In this document: one piece after another, positions 42,534 through 54,187 of the stretch
Layout: every line of letters begins with the position of its first letter
Numbering within the stretch: position 1 is the stretch's first letter
Assembly: GCF_029633865.1 (NCBI RefSeq)
Contig: NC_079216.1
Location: 60,590,545-60,654,544 of the forward strand
DNA from: Lampris incognitus
Taxonomy: Eukaryota; Chordata; Actinopteri; Lampriformes; Lampridae
Direction: 5' to 3'
Length of the DNA stretch: 64,000 nt
Program-made: the position numbers and the translations under genes
The notes under the pieces: model-generated
Told to the model about the DNA's origin: nothing
Database searches by the model: none
Seen by the model: the letters and a program-made list of their open reading frames with translations, nothing else

Positions 42534-44744
42534 TTAAGAGGACCTGTTCCGGCATATGATGATGGGCTCAGGCTGTTGGTGCACTTTCTCCAGCTCTTTC
42601 CTGAGACGAGCCTTCTCTGCTACCTGGGCGGACTCCTTTCTTCCGTCTGTCTCACCTGCACACGGCACGATGACAGGTAGCGATGCAGGACTTCGACATC
42701 CTGCAACATTTGGATTGCACTCTCACCCTTTACTAAAGCCCCCTCTCCTGCTGTGTCACAATGTCCTCCAAACTTGCCATCTTGTCGACCTGACTTCGGT
42801 AGTTTTTCAGATCTGCCGGCAGTTGTCGGCGGGCGTTTGGAAACTCTGGCAGCTCTTCGTCTGTGTCATTCTTCTGCACGATGCATACGAGGAGAAAACT
42901 ATATAATGGTGAGTGCACGTTGACATGAATGGTTGGAGTCACGTGTTTAATGTGAGGTAGCTTGTCCTCCAATTAGCCCTGATCAGCTCATCCTGCAGCT
43001 GCTGGATCTTGTCCCTGCATGAGGCAGATTTAGCCGTCTTGCTGGCCAGCTGGAATTTCAGACAAAGTTTACACAAATTAATGTATCTGGGTAATGATTC
43101 ACCCCTGTCTTTTATAGGGATTATACAGACGTAGCCACAATAGCTGTTGTTGATGGCATTAAAACACTGCTACGGGAGCCCAGTCTGCACCCGTCTACAC
43201 AGTAACTGGGGTTTTCCAGGGTGGCTGTTATTCAGGGGAAGGTCTACAAGGAGTTTCAAAGACTTCCCCCAAGTTAGAACAACATTAACTTCCATGAGAG
43301 CCGGGGCCTTTTCCATTACAATAACAGAGGAACAAACCGGGCATCATCCAAGCTCGTGACGCAGGATCGAGTTCCTGTTCGGAGGGAGTTAAATCTGTTA
43401 TCTTCGCTTTGATGCCAACAGAGAAGGTTTTTTTTTCTTTTTTTGGGATGTCCTTTCACTGAGGGTCACAAACTGTCCTTCAGGAGATAAGGGACGCACT
43501 GCCCACGAAGCTTATCGGGTTCTACGGCCTAAATGAGCCGCCTTATCACAGCACGGCACAGGCAGCCGCAAGGATTAGCTCCAGCACACAGAGAAGCACC
43601 TAGCACGTCGCTTCCTCCACCCGCACTGAAATACACCTACACCTCCTGCACCATGAAGGGTTCAACAACTGCGGGGTGGGTCGACAAGTTTGCAGCGCTC
43701 TACTCTGGCTGAATTACCACATTTCTCCACACACGTGCAAAACTGCTGGATTACTGACATGTGAGCCGCTCCACTGCTACTGCTGAGATAACGAATTTGG
43801 TCCAAGAGGGGTGTGAATGAAAATGGCTGACTAGCAGCACCAGTAGTCTGCACGGGGCTTGAGCTGTACATACGCGGTCGGTGACCTCAGCCCTGGTCAT
43901 GACGTCGCCGTCATCCGGCAGATCTCGGGCAAGCTTCTGTTGCAGCAACATATCGTGGCGGAGCTGTTTTCTGCCTGCAGGGTCACATTATTGGCCTGCA
44001 TCCTCAGGCCAAAATGTCTCCTGCCGTGGGCGTCCGGGTAGCGTGGCGGTCTATTCCGTTGCCTACCAACACGGGGATCGCCAGGTCGAATCCCCGTGTT
44101 ACCTCCGGCTTGGTCGGGCGTCCTTACAGACACAATTGGCCGTGTCTGCGGGTGGGTAGTCGGATGTGGGTATTTGTCCTGGTCACTGCGCTAGTGCCTC
44201 CTCTGGTTGGTCGGGGCGCTCCCCGGATCGACAGAGAGGGGGTGGAGCAGCGATCGGGACAGCTGGGGGTAATTGGCCAGATACAATTGGGGAGAAAACC
44301 CCCTCTTTCTTCTCCTAAATTGTACCCGGCCAATTACCCCACTCTTCCGAGCCGTCCCGGTCGCTGCTCCACCCCCTCTGCCGATCCGGGGAGGGCTGCA
44401 GACTACCACATGCCTCCTCCGATACATGTGGAGTCGCCAGCCGCTTCTTTTCACCTGACGGTGAGGAGTTTCACCAGGGGGACGTAGCGCGTGGAAGGAT
44501 CACGCTATCCCCCCCCCCACCCAACAGGCGCCCCGACCGACCAGAGGAGGCGCTAGTGCAGCGAACAGGACACATATCCACATCTGGCTTCCCATCCCGC
44601 CCGACCAAGCCGGAGGCAGCATGGGGATTCGAACCGGCGAGCCCCCGTGTTGGTAGGCAACGGCATAGACTGCCACGCCACCTGGACGCCCCCGTCTCCT
44701 GCCATCTTGTACAGGTCTGAGCGGTATTTCTCCACTTCCTGTTG
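42534..44744 (-). pseudogene. ccdc33: Probable ccdc33 3' exons, damaged (coiled-coil protein)
   Basis: Minus-strand exon-like blocks with coiled-coil character: 44744-43874 (QQEVEKYRSDLYKMAGD, then LRMQANNVTLQAENS and QLRHDMLLQQKLARDL, interrupted by a SINE dimer at 44026-44693), 43049-42978 (KSASCRDKIQQLQDELIR), 42873 to about 42740 (KNDTDEELPEFPNARRQLPA and VDKMASLEDIVTQQERG) and 42655-42534 (EKARLRKELEKVHQQPE, then TAA). The assignment rests on this coiled-coil pattern and on the tail-to-tail position next to cyp11a1, as in human. Damage: the SINE insertion inside an exon, two apparent one-base frame slips in that exon, a GC instead of GT donor at 42977, and stops directly after QQERGL. 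Upstream exons were not found. It could be a pseudogene or a locus with assembly errors. Confidence 0.5.
44026..44693. mobile_element. Inverted dimer of family 2 SINEs with one target duplication
   Basis: A plus copy (head at 44026, GCGTCCGGGTAGCGTGGCGG) is followed near 44315 by a minus copy whose head ends at 44693. The two are tail-to-tail with heads outward. GTCTCCTGCC occurs directly on both sides (44016-44025 and 44694-44703), so the pair behaves as one insertion. The bodies share GGGGAGGGCTGCAGACTACC-type sequence with the pair at 13870-14582. Confidence 0.75.
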
Positions 44745-44752
44745 CTGGTGAG

Positions 44753-45414
44753 ATCCCAGCAAACCAAAAACGTCCCCAGCACGTCCCCTAAAGGTCCTCT
44801 CCGAAGGTCCAGTAAATGTCATTGTGTAGGATTTTCATTACGCCACGGGGACGTTATTACGGGACGTCCCTGTAACGTCCCGAGGACATTACAGGAACAT
44901 TAGTGGAAAGATCTCTAGCCCTCTCCGTGACGTCCCGGGGACGTTATTGTGGGACGTCCCACAATAACGTCCCAAGGCCATTACAGTGATGTTGGGGAAA
45001 GGTCCTCTAGACGTCACGGGGACGTCTAGAGGACTTTTTTTGTGGGATGTTATTGGGACGTTATTGTGGGATGTCCTGCAAGAATGTCCTGAGGACATTA
45101 CAGGGACGTTAGGGGAAAGTCTTCTAGACGTCCCTGGGACGTCACGGGAACGTCTCACAATAACGTCCCCATGACATACACAGGGACGTTATTGCGAGAC
45201 GTTCCCGTGACGTCCCGGGGACATTACAGGGACATTAGGGGAAAGTCTTCTAGACGTACCCGGGACATCACGGGGATGCTGTGGGACATTCTTTGAACGT
45301 CTCGCAATAATGTCCCCGTGGCATAATGAAAACCCTACACGATGCCATTTACCGTCCGTTCGGAGAGGACCTTTAGGGGACGTGCTGGGGACGTTTTTGT
45401 TTGTTTGCTGGGAT
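44753..45414. mobile_element. Fold-back element with about 100-bp inverted termini and GGGACGT-type repeats
   Basis: The left end (AGATCCCAGCAAAC, then CGTCCCCAGCACGTCCCCTA) and right end (TAGGGGACGTGCTGGGGACG, then GTTTGCTGGGATCT) are inverted repeats of about 105 bases. The interior consists of many short GGGACGT/ACGTCCC repeats in both orientations, so nearly all of the 660 bases can fold on itself. No open frame of a transposase is seen. It lies just upstream (in minus-strand sense) of the ccdc33-like exon, probably in an intron. Confidence 0.7.
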
Positions 45415-47570
45415 CTGCTCGATTAAAGGGAGATGTCTTCAGATAAATGGGGCCGAGGCATTTTATCTGAAGACTTGTGATGATTTCTCCTGAAACTTCC
45501 CCCGCGTTGACCTGCACACGAGCACGTCTCAGGAACTAGGGTCCAGGTTTTAGGGGGGACAAGGTTTAAGGTAGCTATCAAATCTTAGACTTGGTTACGA
45601 GCAAGAACTCAGTGGTACTCCCCGGCCGAACTGGACCAGGATGAGAGGATGGTTAAAGACAAAGATCAACTGAGGTTGGTCGCAATCTTGTCCCGTGGCC
45701 AAAATAACTCAAATCCCAACTCAAAATGTCCATTTTGCTGATGGCGAGACCTCCACGTGTGCTAAAGGGTTATTATGAAGCAGGCTGATCCTCAGTATCG
45801 TCATATAAATCATATCGTACAAACGTGATCGGCTGTGATCGATGCTGTTGCTCTCATCCGCTTCAGCTTGCAAATGCGTGTGTTTGTTTTGTCGTGACTA
45901 CGTCCGGTCTGTGTAAAACTGCACTGGTCTTCTCCTCAGAAATGGACACGTTCATGAGCACAGGGCGAAAAGCAGCAGCTCCACATTACTGCGCTGAAAC
46001 CGAAGCCACCAATGAGAGGGGAAACGTGGCGCTTGCTTGGTCGTGTGGAAACACCGCCACCAGATGTCCCCCTCGGCTCTGCGTGTTCACCTGCGGGCGG
46101 CGTGTTCTCCGCCGGCTAGATGGAAAAGTCTCGCTGTGCCTAAAAGGATTAAAAAAGGAAATCTTGGTATTAAATGTCGGGACAATTTGTCACGAGGCTC
46201 CCGTCTGAGCCGTTTAATGGGGATATCTGTGGGTTTCCCTGAAGCACGAAACATAACGGACTCCAACGGAGACAATAAATAAATAAAGAGTCTAAACAGG
46301 GACTTTTGTGCCGTGCCACTTGATGTTGTGGTAATGGGTTGTCCAAGGCTGGGGTACAGTGTAATCATGACTCCAGCTTCTCAAATCCAGCAGGACAATA
46401 CGTGGATATCCTGTCAAGGTCTTCTGTCACGCAGGATTTGGATAAACCCTACTGGTTCATGCATGTAGTCGTGTCCTCCTGTGAAAGTCCTTTAGGAAAA
46501 AAAAAAAAGGGGGGGGAGAGGGGGAGAAAAACCTTCTGATGGCAAACACACTCTTATTCAACAGCTGGGCAGAATGCAAAACACCGTATTTTAGCTTTTC
46601 CTCAAAGTCTGGGGGAAAAAATAAAATGTCGCACGCTGTTCTTTTTTTCTGATCAACGTCTTCAAAGCATCGTTCCCACTCTTGCTAATTTTTTTTTTTT
46701 TTTTACCATTTCACCTTTGCGGTAATGAGAGTACATTCCCCCGAAAACATCCGTCTCTGCTTCTTCCGGAAGGCAATTATAGACTGGGGTGCATTGTCCC
46801 ACAGCTCTTCCACGGTGGCGTCTGTCCCTGTGATGCACGTGCCTGTTGTCCAGCAGCGTGCGGCAGCATTGTCCTCTGCTCTGCTCGACCTGCGGGGGTC
46901 AGGTTGTGCACAAAGAACTGAATAGAGACTGAACGCAGGGCCTCGCTCTGTGTCTGTGTGTGTGTATGGGGGGGGGGGGGGGTTGGCGATTAGGAGATTC
47001 CAATCTGGGATGGTGTAGTTGTGGCTCCCCGGGGACACGGGGGGTGAAATTGAGCATCTAATTGAAAGGGCAGGAACAAGGTGACAATCATGACTGTAGA
47101 TGAGACAGGAGACACCGGGCCCTGCTGGGGGCCCGCTGGTGTTGACGGACGATGGAGGAGGGGTGGGGTGGTCCCTATGATGGGTTTGAAGAGCGCCGTC
47201 ATCTGGGTCGGGGGGGTGGGGTGGGGGGGCTGCGAAAACTGAGGGTCGCTCGCCCCTCAATCTGCCCAGAGGATATTAAAGAGAAAGAGGCCCGGGTGCC
47301 ATAGGACTGTTAGATCACAAACACATGGCGGCCGATTCTACAGGAAGGTGGAGCGAAAGTGTTGGCGGACAAGCGTGTGCTTATTTATTTATGCTTGTAC
47401 GTGAGGGTGGGGTGGGGTGGGGTGGGGTGGGGGCTTTCTTGTGACAATGACTATTTCAAGGCCATTATCGTAATGGCTGCGGTACATACTATGTGTGCAG
47501 CGTCACCTTGAAGTCGCCCACATCTCCGTTTCGATCAAATGATTTATCATCCGGACAGAAACATCAACAC
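45415..47570. other. Non-coding stretch, nothing recognised
   Basis: No family-level similarity on either strand. Poly-A/G runs near 46498-46525, a T-run at 46690-46704 and a G-run at 46970-46982 are present. Proline-rich minus-strand frames at 46703-47260 look like low complexity. Confidence 0.45.
47405..47435 (+). repeat. (GGGGT)n tract, G-quadruplex potential
   Basis: Five consecutive GGGGT units plus a G-run on the plus strand. Confidence 0.85.
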
Positions 47571-47571
47571 A

Positions 47572-47647
<76 letters not shown>

Positions 47648-47661
47648 TTGTGTGTGTGTGT
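47571..47661. repeat. (AC)n(AT)n(GT)n compound microsatellite
   Basis: AC repeats, then about 40 bases of AT, then GT repeats. The arrangement is self-complementary. Confidence 0.95.
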
Positions 47662-47922
47662 ATGGATGAATATGCGTCATGTCGGCAAATCAAGGAAATC
47701 ACATCTTCTGAGCTATGAATTCAAATTAATAACAAAGGACACGGTGACAAAAAAAAAAGATCACCGAATCGACAACAGATAATGTCAAGATATGCACAGA
47801 GAACACCCAGAGGACCTCCCCTCGCCTCCTCGCCTCCTCGACACAGCCGCGCCTCGAGTGCGGCGAGCCTGTGAGAAATGTTAATCTATTCTGCTCGCTG
47901 CCATTTTCTCTCTCGTGCGTCC

Positions 47923-48182
47923 GGGTTGGTCGCCTGGAGCTGAGCGGGTTGGTCGCCAGGAGCTGACCGGGTTGGTCGCCTGGAGCTGACCGGGTTGGTC
48001 GCCTGGAGCTGAGCGGGTTGGTCGCCTGGAGCTGAGCGGGTTGGTCGCCTGGAGCTGACCGGGTTGGTCGCCTGGAGCTGAGCGGGTTGGTCGCCAGGAG
48101 CTGACCGGGTTGGTTGCCAGGAGCTGACTGGGTTGGTTGCCAGGCACTGACCAGGTTGGTTGCCAGGAGCTGACCGCGTTGA
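47923..48182. repeat. 23-bp minisatellite, about 11 copies
   Basis: Tandem unit GGGTTGGTCGCCTGGAGCTG plus AGC or ACC, with a few substitutions growing toward the right end. It gives a repetitive minus-strand frame that is not a gene. Confidence 0.93.
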
Positions 48183-48185
48183 GAG

Positions 48186-48838
48186 GCGGTATCGATGTCA
48201 GCGGGACTGAATGGCGCGCTTCACGCCGGGCGCTGTAATGACGCAGCCTTCATTAGCACGCTTTACATTACACGGGCCTCTCTACAGCCCCGTCTTTGCG
48301 TCGCTAACAAGCACGGCATTAGACTCGGTTGTATTTGAGAAATGTTGACCCAATTAGTCCCCCTTTTTTTTATTTAATATAATCAAACTATCATTTAAAC
48401 ACAGGCTGGTTAGCCTGTTTTACAAATGGGGTGAAATCTCTTGTCACACATTATGCGCCCTCTCCAAACCCAGGTCAGGTAGGGGTGTTTGTTTTGCCCT
48501 ACAGAGCAAAGCCTGATGGAGACGTACCGCACAGGAAGAGAGGACGAATGTGAGAAAATTCAGATATTAAAAGGGAAGCCCCCCCGCCGAAATTAATTTG
48601 CTATGCTTTTCTGTGACTGACTATTTACCAGACACTTCCTGAACTGTTCCTGAGAGATAAAACTCTCCCGTGCGGTTTTCCCCGGGACATGAAACAAGCA
48701 CCTCGAATTAATTTTTTACAAAGTGATCAATTATACAGTTAAAAACCTTCAGACCCCAGATTTGATCTAAAACACATTCTCTTAGAAAATACTATATCTT
48801 AGTGTCAATGGATTTATGGATTAATCAACATCACAAAG

Positions 48839-48930
<92 letters not shown>

Positions 48931-50344
48931 TGATGCCAACTCACTTTTGTGCTTCATGGTCACTGATCCCTGCAGCTTGGGGTTTGTCCTTAAGTGCGGG
49001 GAGAGGGTGTCTGAACCATGAAACACATCTGATAAACTAAAACACATTCACTAATCCTAAACATTTTCAAAATGTGAAACTCATCCAAAGACTCTGGTGA
49101 CGTGTTTTGAGGAGTAGCTATGAATGGTGATAATAGGCTCTTCCAAAAAACACTTTTGCTGACATTGGCAGACAGCTTACAGATATTAATAGCGTCTTAT
49201 TAACACGTGTTGGAATGTTTTATCTGGCGTACACTTCCCCTTTTCATCCAAACAACTTCTTCCTCTTAGCATTTACCAGAGTAGACTGTCTAGACAAATA
49301 TAGTCACTGTTAACCATTAAACACGTCCTACATTTACCCTTGTAATGCTATTATTAACAATTATTCAGAAATTATAAGACCATTATCAGTGTTGTTGAGC
49401 ATTTGTTTATGATAACGTGTGAGTAATTGCCCTGTTACTTACCGGTTAACCATTCTTTACAGTAACTCATTACAAAGAATAACGTAACGGTCTAAACCCC
49501 TTTAAGGTCCGAGCCAGAAGAAATCAGAACCCCATTCATTCGTCGATCGGCCTTTGCCCTGAAAACAACAATATTTTAACGAAATGTCACTGACTCCTGT
49601 CTGACTGGGCTTTTCTGTCTGCTTACTGAGAATATCCTGGGCCCATCTGTGGCCCCCTCCTCCCATTACCGTGCCATCATATCGTGCCCTTCTTCCACAA
49701 TATTCTATATCCTTCTGACCTGCTCACTACTGTAACGGTAGGAGATACTCATAAACCTGCAGGTGCATTGTGTACACGGGGTTTGAACTGCACGTGCTGA
49801 CTCGAACAATAGTTAGTGTACCCAATGCATGCGTGTGACTTTACCGTTTGTTTGGACTGTGGACTTGCTAGGTTTGGTTTAAGCCGGAGTGACGTGCAGG
49901 TTCATCGCGCCCTGTATCCGTGTCCCAGTAGCTCCATCCTGTTGCTGCTGGTCTGTGCTGTGGAGTTCAGTCTGGCACCGGCATCCGGACCAGAGCGTCA
50001 TAGGATGGGAGTTTGCATCCATCTGCCTGCAACTGTAAAAAAAAAAAAAAAAAAAACACTCCGATATGTTAAAAAGATTCTCCCAGCACCATGTTGGGAA
50101 CTGTACCAGAAATAAACCAGCTTTTGATACCATCCACAGTAATACACTACACAGAATAAAAAGGCAAACTTAACTGTTTCTATGAAATACACAAAATCTG
50201 ACCACACCGGGGGGAAGAAAACTGTGTTAGTATTAAATTTTACAAGGTAATTGCTGAGCAATTTTTCATTGACAATGTGCAATACCTAAATTGGGAATGT
50301 GATATTTCAAGCGTGCTTCTGCAGAAACTATCGAACAAGTGGAG
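48186..50344. other. Non-coding stretch with microsatellite
   Basis: No exon recognised. Contains the (CA)n tract at 48845-48929 and an A-run at 50037-50056. The remaining sequence is unique as far as I can see. Confidence 0.45.
48845..48929. repeat. (CA)n microsatellite
   Basis: About 42 uninterrupted CA units. Confidence 0.97.
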
Positions 50345-50347
50345 TAA

Positions 50348-50690
50348 TGATCAGAATCAGAATCAGAACCATGTTTATTGGCCATGTAGGCTTGCACATA
50401 ATTTGACTCCGGTTTCGTGGCTCTCAACAACAACACAACAATCTTCAGATATATACACAAGGATTGACTATATACAGGCGAAATGAGAGGTGATAAAGTG
50501 CAGTGGTGCAGAGAATATATCAGAGATGCTGAAACAGATGTTAGCAGGTTACTTACATACATGCCCTGAGGTAGATGGACATGACAGAGTGTACCGGTAT
50601 ACCTTCAATGTACAGTACAGTATATACAAAATGGGTGGATTTATTGACAGTGTTAAACATTCAGTTGAATGACAGCGCACGGAAAGAAAC
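50348..50690 (-). repeat. LINE-derived 3' end with GATTCT-type tail
   Basis: The plus strand starts with GATCAGAATCAGAATCAGAA followed by TTTATTGGCCATGTAGG. Short tandem repeats at that end and the poorly coding body suit the 3' end of a minus-strand fish non-LTR element. Family not determined. Confidence 0.45.
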
Positions 50691-50734
50691 CCTAATTATA
50701 ATTATACCCTAAATGATACCTTCCGCTTCCGGTG

Positions 50735-51450
50735 TGGGAAGATGGTAGCGAAAATTCATGTTTGCAGCGGCCTCACCCAGTGCCAGTTTCGGAAGATGGC
50801 TGCGCGAATTCACTCACCCAGTGCCGTCCATGCAGTGTCTTTGTCCATGTCTGCGTCTAAGTTTAGTCTTTGTTTGACGGCTGGGAGGGCTGGCGCTGGA
50901 TCGGCTGGGAGAGCGGGCCAGGCTAAGCTAACTGCTAGCCCATGCAGACCGGCAGTTCCGATAACACCGAGGGCGGTCTGGTGGCGGCCTCACCCGCTGT
51001 TGACTGTGGTATTTTTGACGTCCTCGTGGGGAGTGCGGGGAGGTGTGTCGAGGGTGTCTGGCTGGGAGAGCTGGCGCTGGATCGGCTGGGACAGCTTGGT
51101 GTGCTTCGTCCGGTGGGCACGGGGACCACGGGCCCTGCCTGGAGCTGCGCATGAGAAGGAAACACCGAGGGCGGTCTGACAGGATGCTGAAGCGGGGCAG
51201 GCTAAGCTAACTGCTAGCCCATGCTGTCCGGCAGTTCCGACAGTCATCCTGGTTGGCGTTTGTTCCCTTGGACAGTGATTTTTTGTTTAGTTTGGATATA
51301 TATGTTAGTTTTGATGTGTGTTCTTGCAGTTTTTGGATGTGTGCTTGTCTTTGTGTTGTACTGCTGTGGGCTGGGGGATTTCTGATCCCCCAGGAAAACA
51401 TCTATTTATCTGACTTGCCCTTCTGTAATAAAAGAGCCTATGCTCAACAT
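50735..51450 (+). repeat. LINE 5'-leader-like repeat with internal duplication
   Basis: GGAAGATGGCTGCGCGAATTC near 50792 resembles the YY1-type start (AAGATGGC) of fish L1-like leaders, and GGGAAGATGGTAGCGAAAAT precedes it. Two internal direct repeats are present: GGCTGGGAGAGCTGGCGCTG-type sequence, and GCTAAGCTAACTGCTAGCCC at about 50921 and 51204. No RT follows. Confidence 0.4.
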
Positions 51451-52611
51451 CTCCACAACACTGCTGTTAGACTGAGAGCCTCTCTTTCCCTCTTTCAAAT
51501 TCCCCATACACAAAGTACTTTATAGATAAGTACTTAACTTCGTCTAGTCCGGGTAATGGTCCTTTGTTTAACCGCAGTGCTGATTAAATACTGGCTGCGG
51601 AGCCTACCTTAACTGCTGTCTGGCCATAGAGAGGCTCTTTCTTCTTTGAGGCCTTCATCAGACAGAAGTTCTCAGAACATGCACCAGATGGATTAACCAT
51701 ACATGACTTAACATGCAACACAACTGATAGCGGAAGCGAAAGTTAAAGTTCCATGTTGGAGGAAGAACAAAAGCCCCGGCAACTCGCCGGGCCAACGAGA
51801 GCAGTGCCTTCATCTCAGGACGACAAAGCATCTCGAACACCATTTCTAACAGTCCATAACGTTTGTTGATCAAACATGCCAGTGATGACACAGTACGAGA
51901 ATCTGGCAGCTTTCTCCTGTATATTTCAGTGTTGCAGGGGAAAAACAAGTCAAGCTTTACTCTTGTGCCTGGAAGCAGCGTGTACAAATCAATGGGATCC
52001 AAGGGAGGTCCCAACTCAAGTAAATGCGACCCTCCCCCTTGACGAATGCCGTCTAAAGCCTCAATGAGGAGATTGATGAGGACTGACCAACGATGTTTAA
52101 GTCACCTGCTGTGTTGCACCATGATGCCCTGTGAGAGTTCATTGCCAGCTTCACTCAACTCAGCGAGAGCCTGGTGTCCAGCCCCTATAACCATATGAGG
52201 GAAATATTGTGCTGCAGCAGCAGGGGTAGAGCTGCATAGAGGTCCACACAAATGTCTACAGACAGAAAACGGACGGACGCCTCCGCCACCATTAAATGCA
52301 GCGTTCCTTGGCGGCAAAGTAAAAAATGGTGACAGTTCGGCATTTTAGAGCATCATCGAAGCCTGATGTCAAATCATGTGCAACCTTTTCTTTAAGATTC
52401 AAGTAATATCTATTTCTGTAATGCTCCGTTTATTGTAGTGGGTTGTATGAAAAGTGCTGGTCTTCATTTTGATCTTATTATTTTACAATTAGCTGTGGAA
52501 AAAATTTACACGTTATACCAAAATTAGTGCAGTGAAAAAACAAAGTAACATATTATTACATATTATTAACATGTTATTAACATAACATTATTAACATATT
52601 ACTAAAGGTTT
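51451..52611. other. Unassigned stretch
   Basis: Minus-strand frames of 118 and 71 codons (51658-52014, 52102-52317) might be a decayed mobile-element protein, but I see no signature. No exon of a host gene recognised. Confidence 0.35.
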
Positions 52612-52732
52612 TTTTTAGGGAGTTGTTCCTTATGCGATGAGAGGGTCTAAGGACAGGATGTTGTGTTGCTGTTAAGCCCACTGAGGCAAATTTGTAATTT
52701 ACAAATAAAATTGATTTGATTTGATTTGATTT
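52612..52732 (+). repeat. LINE 3'-tail-type repeat
   Basis: Short copy of the 7707-7997 repeat: AGGGAGTTGTTCCTTATGCG through GCCCACTGAGGCAAATTTG, with a TTGAT-repeat tail. Confidence 0.55.
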
Positions 52733-52734
52733 AT

Positions 52735-53123
52735 GGGCGGCACGGTGGCACAGTGGTTAGCACGGTTGCCTCACAGCAAGAAGGTCCTGGGTTCGAGCCC
52801 CGTGGTAGTCCAGCCTTGGGGGTCGTCCCGGGTCGTCCTCTGTGTGGAGTTTGCATGTTCTCCCTGTGTCTGCGTGGGTTTCCTCCGAGTGCTCCGGTTT
52901 CCTCCCACAGTCCAAAGACATGTAGGTCAGGTGAATCGGCTGTACTAAATTGTCCCTAGGTATGAATGTGTGTGGGTGTGTGTGTATATCAGCCCTATGT
53001 GATGGCCTGGCGGCCGATCCAGGGTGTCTCCCTGCCTGCCGCCCAATGACTGTTGGGATAGGCTCCAGCATCCCCGCGACCCTGAGAGCAGGATAAGCGG
53101 TTTGGATAATGGATGGACGGACA
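52735..53123 (+). mobile_element. tRNA-derived SINE (family 1, GGATGG tail)
   Basis: Best-preserved copy: A box TGGCACAGTGGTTAGCACGG, B box GGTTCGAGCCCC, core TGTGTGGAGTTTGCATGTTC, GTCCAAAGACATGTAGGTCA, then GAGAGCAGGATAAGCGGTTT and a GGATGGACGG end. It is inserted directly after the TTGAT tail of the preceding repeat. Confidence 0.88.
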
Positions 53124-53987
53124 TATTATTACCACATTTAGTGACGTTATCTGGTTTGCTCTGCTAGAAAAACACTACCCAACCAAACAGCTGATAAATA
53201 CTAGGGTGATGAAATTCTTTTAAAGGCGTGGACATCTAAATTCATGGTAGCTTAGCCTCGCCGAAAATAGCAGTCCTTACTTGCGATCGTGAACAAAGTC
53301 AGCTGTCTGTTGATACCCATCTAAATCAAACAAGTGCATGGAAATGTCCGTGTCTTAGCGCGGAACAATCCTAGCGTGTTCGCTGTAAAGATAAACATTC
53401 TCATGTTAATTCCTGATAAATAATTTGTTGAACCCTTGCAGCTATGTGCCCTCACAGGAGGCGTAATCTCCTCAGTTCCAACAAATGGGACATCTGTAAA
53501 GCTGCAACAAAACTCCCGCTGAGTCTAATATCAAATTAAAATGTATGAGATTGCCTGACAAATTTAGAAAAACCCGTGGAAAGAAACCCATTCCCATTTG
53601 CATGATGTGCTAGATAGTCAGTGCTCACGTTCAGAATGCCTATGAGCTTTTTACATGTAATCAGTGGGGAGGTAGTGAGGGGGAACGGGCCGCTTCCTGT
53701 GTGGCCCCATGTGCAGGAGAGGACGACACCCCCCTCCGTGACGCCAGCTTGCAATGTGACCAGGAGAGACTTTAAGCTGCCATCAGGATTCTGCGCACAG
53801 CCTGAAAAATACAGCAAATGGGCTCTTCAGTGGAGTGACAGCTCTGAGTCTTCTGCCCCACAGAGCTTCAATTAGCCTGCCAGAACAAGTCAGCTCCCAG
53901 GAGCTTTCTTTACCTCCACTCCATCCCCATCATCGCACCACTCCCGTCCTTTTCTGCCCCTTTTGCTTCTCGCGCTTTCATCCGACC
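53124..53987. other. Non-coding stretch before the gap
   Basis: Nothing recognised on either strand. Confidence 0.4.
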
Positions 53988-54187
53988 NNNNNNNNNNNNN
54001 NNNNNNNNNNNNNNNNNNNNNNNNNNNNNNNNNNNNNNNNNNNNNNNNNNNNNNNNNNNNNNNNNNNNNNNNNNNNNNNNNNNNNNNNNNNNNNNNNNNN
54101 NNNNNNNNNNNNNNNNNNNNNNNNNNNNNNNNNNNNNNNNNNNNNNNNNNNNNNNNNNNNNNNNNNNNNNNNNNNNNNNNNNNNNNN
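53988..54187. other. Assembly gap, 200 N
   Basis: Two hundred consecutive N; the fixed round length suggests a placeholder of unknown true size. Confidence 0.99.

Noticed and set aside
46703-47260. 185-codon proline-rich minus-strand frame
   Set aside because: Composition follows G-rich simple sequence on the other strand; no domain.
47881-48147. 88-codon repetitive frame
   Set aside because: It is a translation of the 23-bp minisatellite.
47571-48182. CRISPR-like regular repeats
   Set aside because: Repeats are tandem without spacers and the genome is eukaryotic.
48814-49047. Valine-cysteine repeat frame
   Set aside because: It is a translation of the (CA)n tract.
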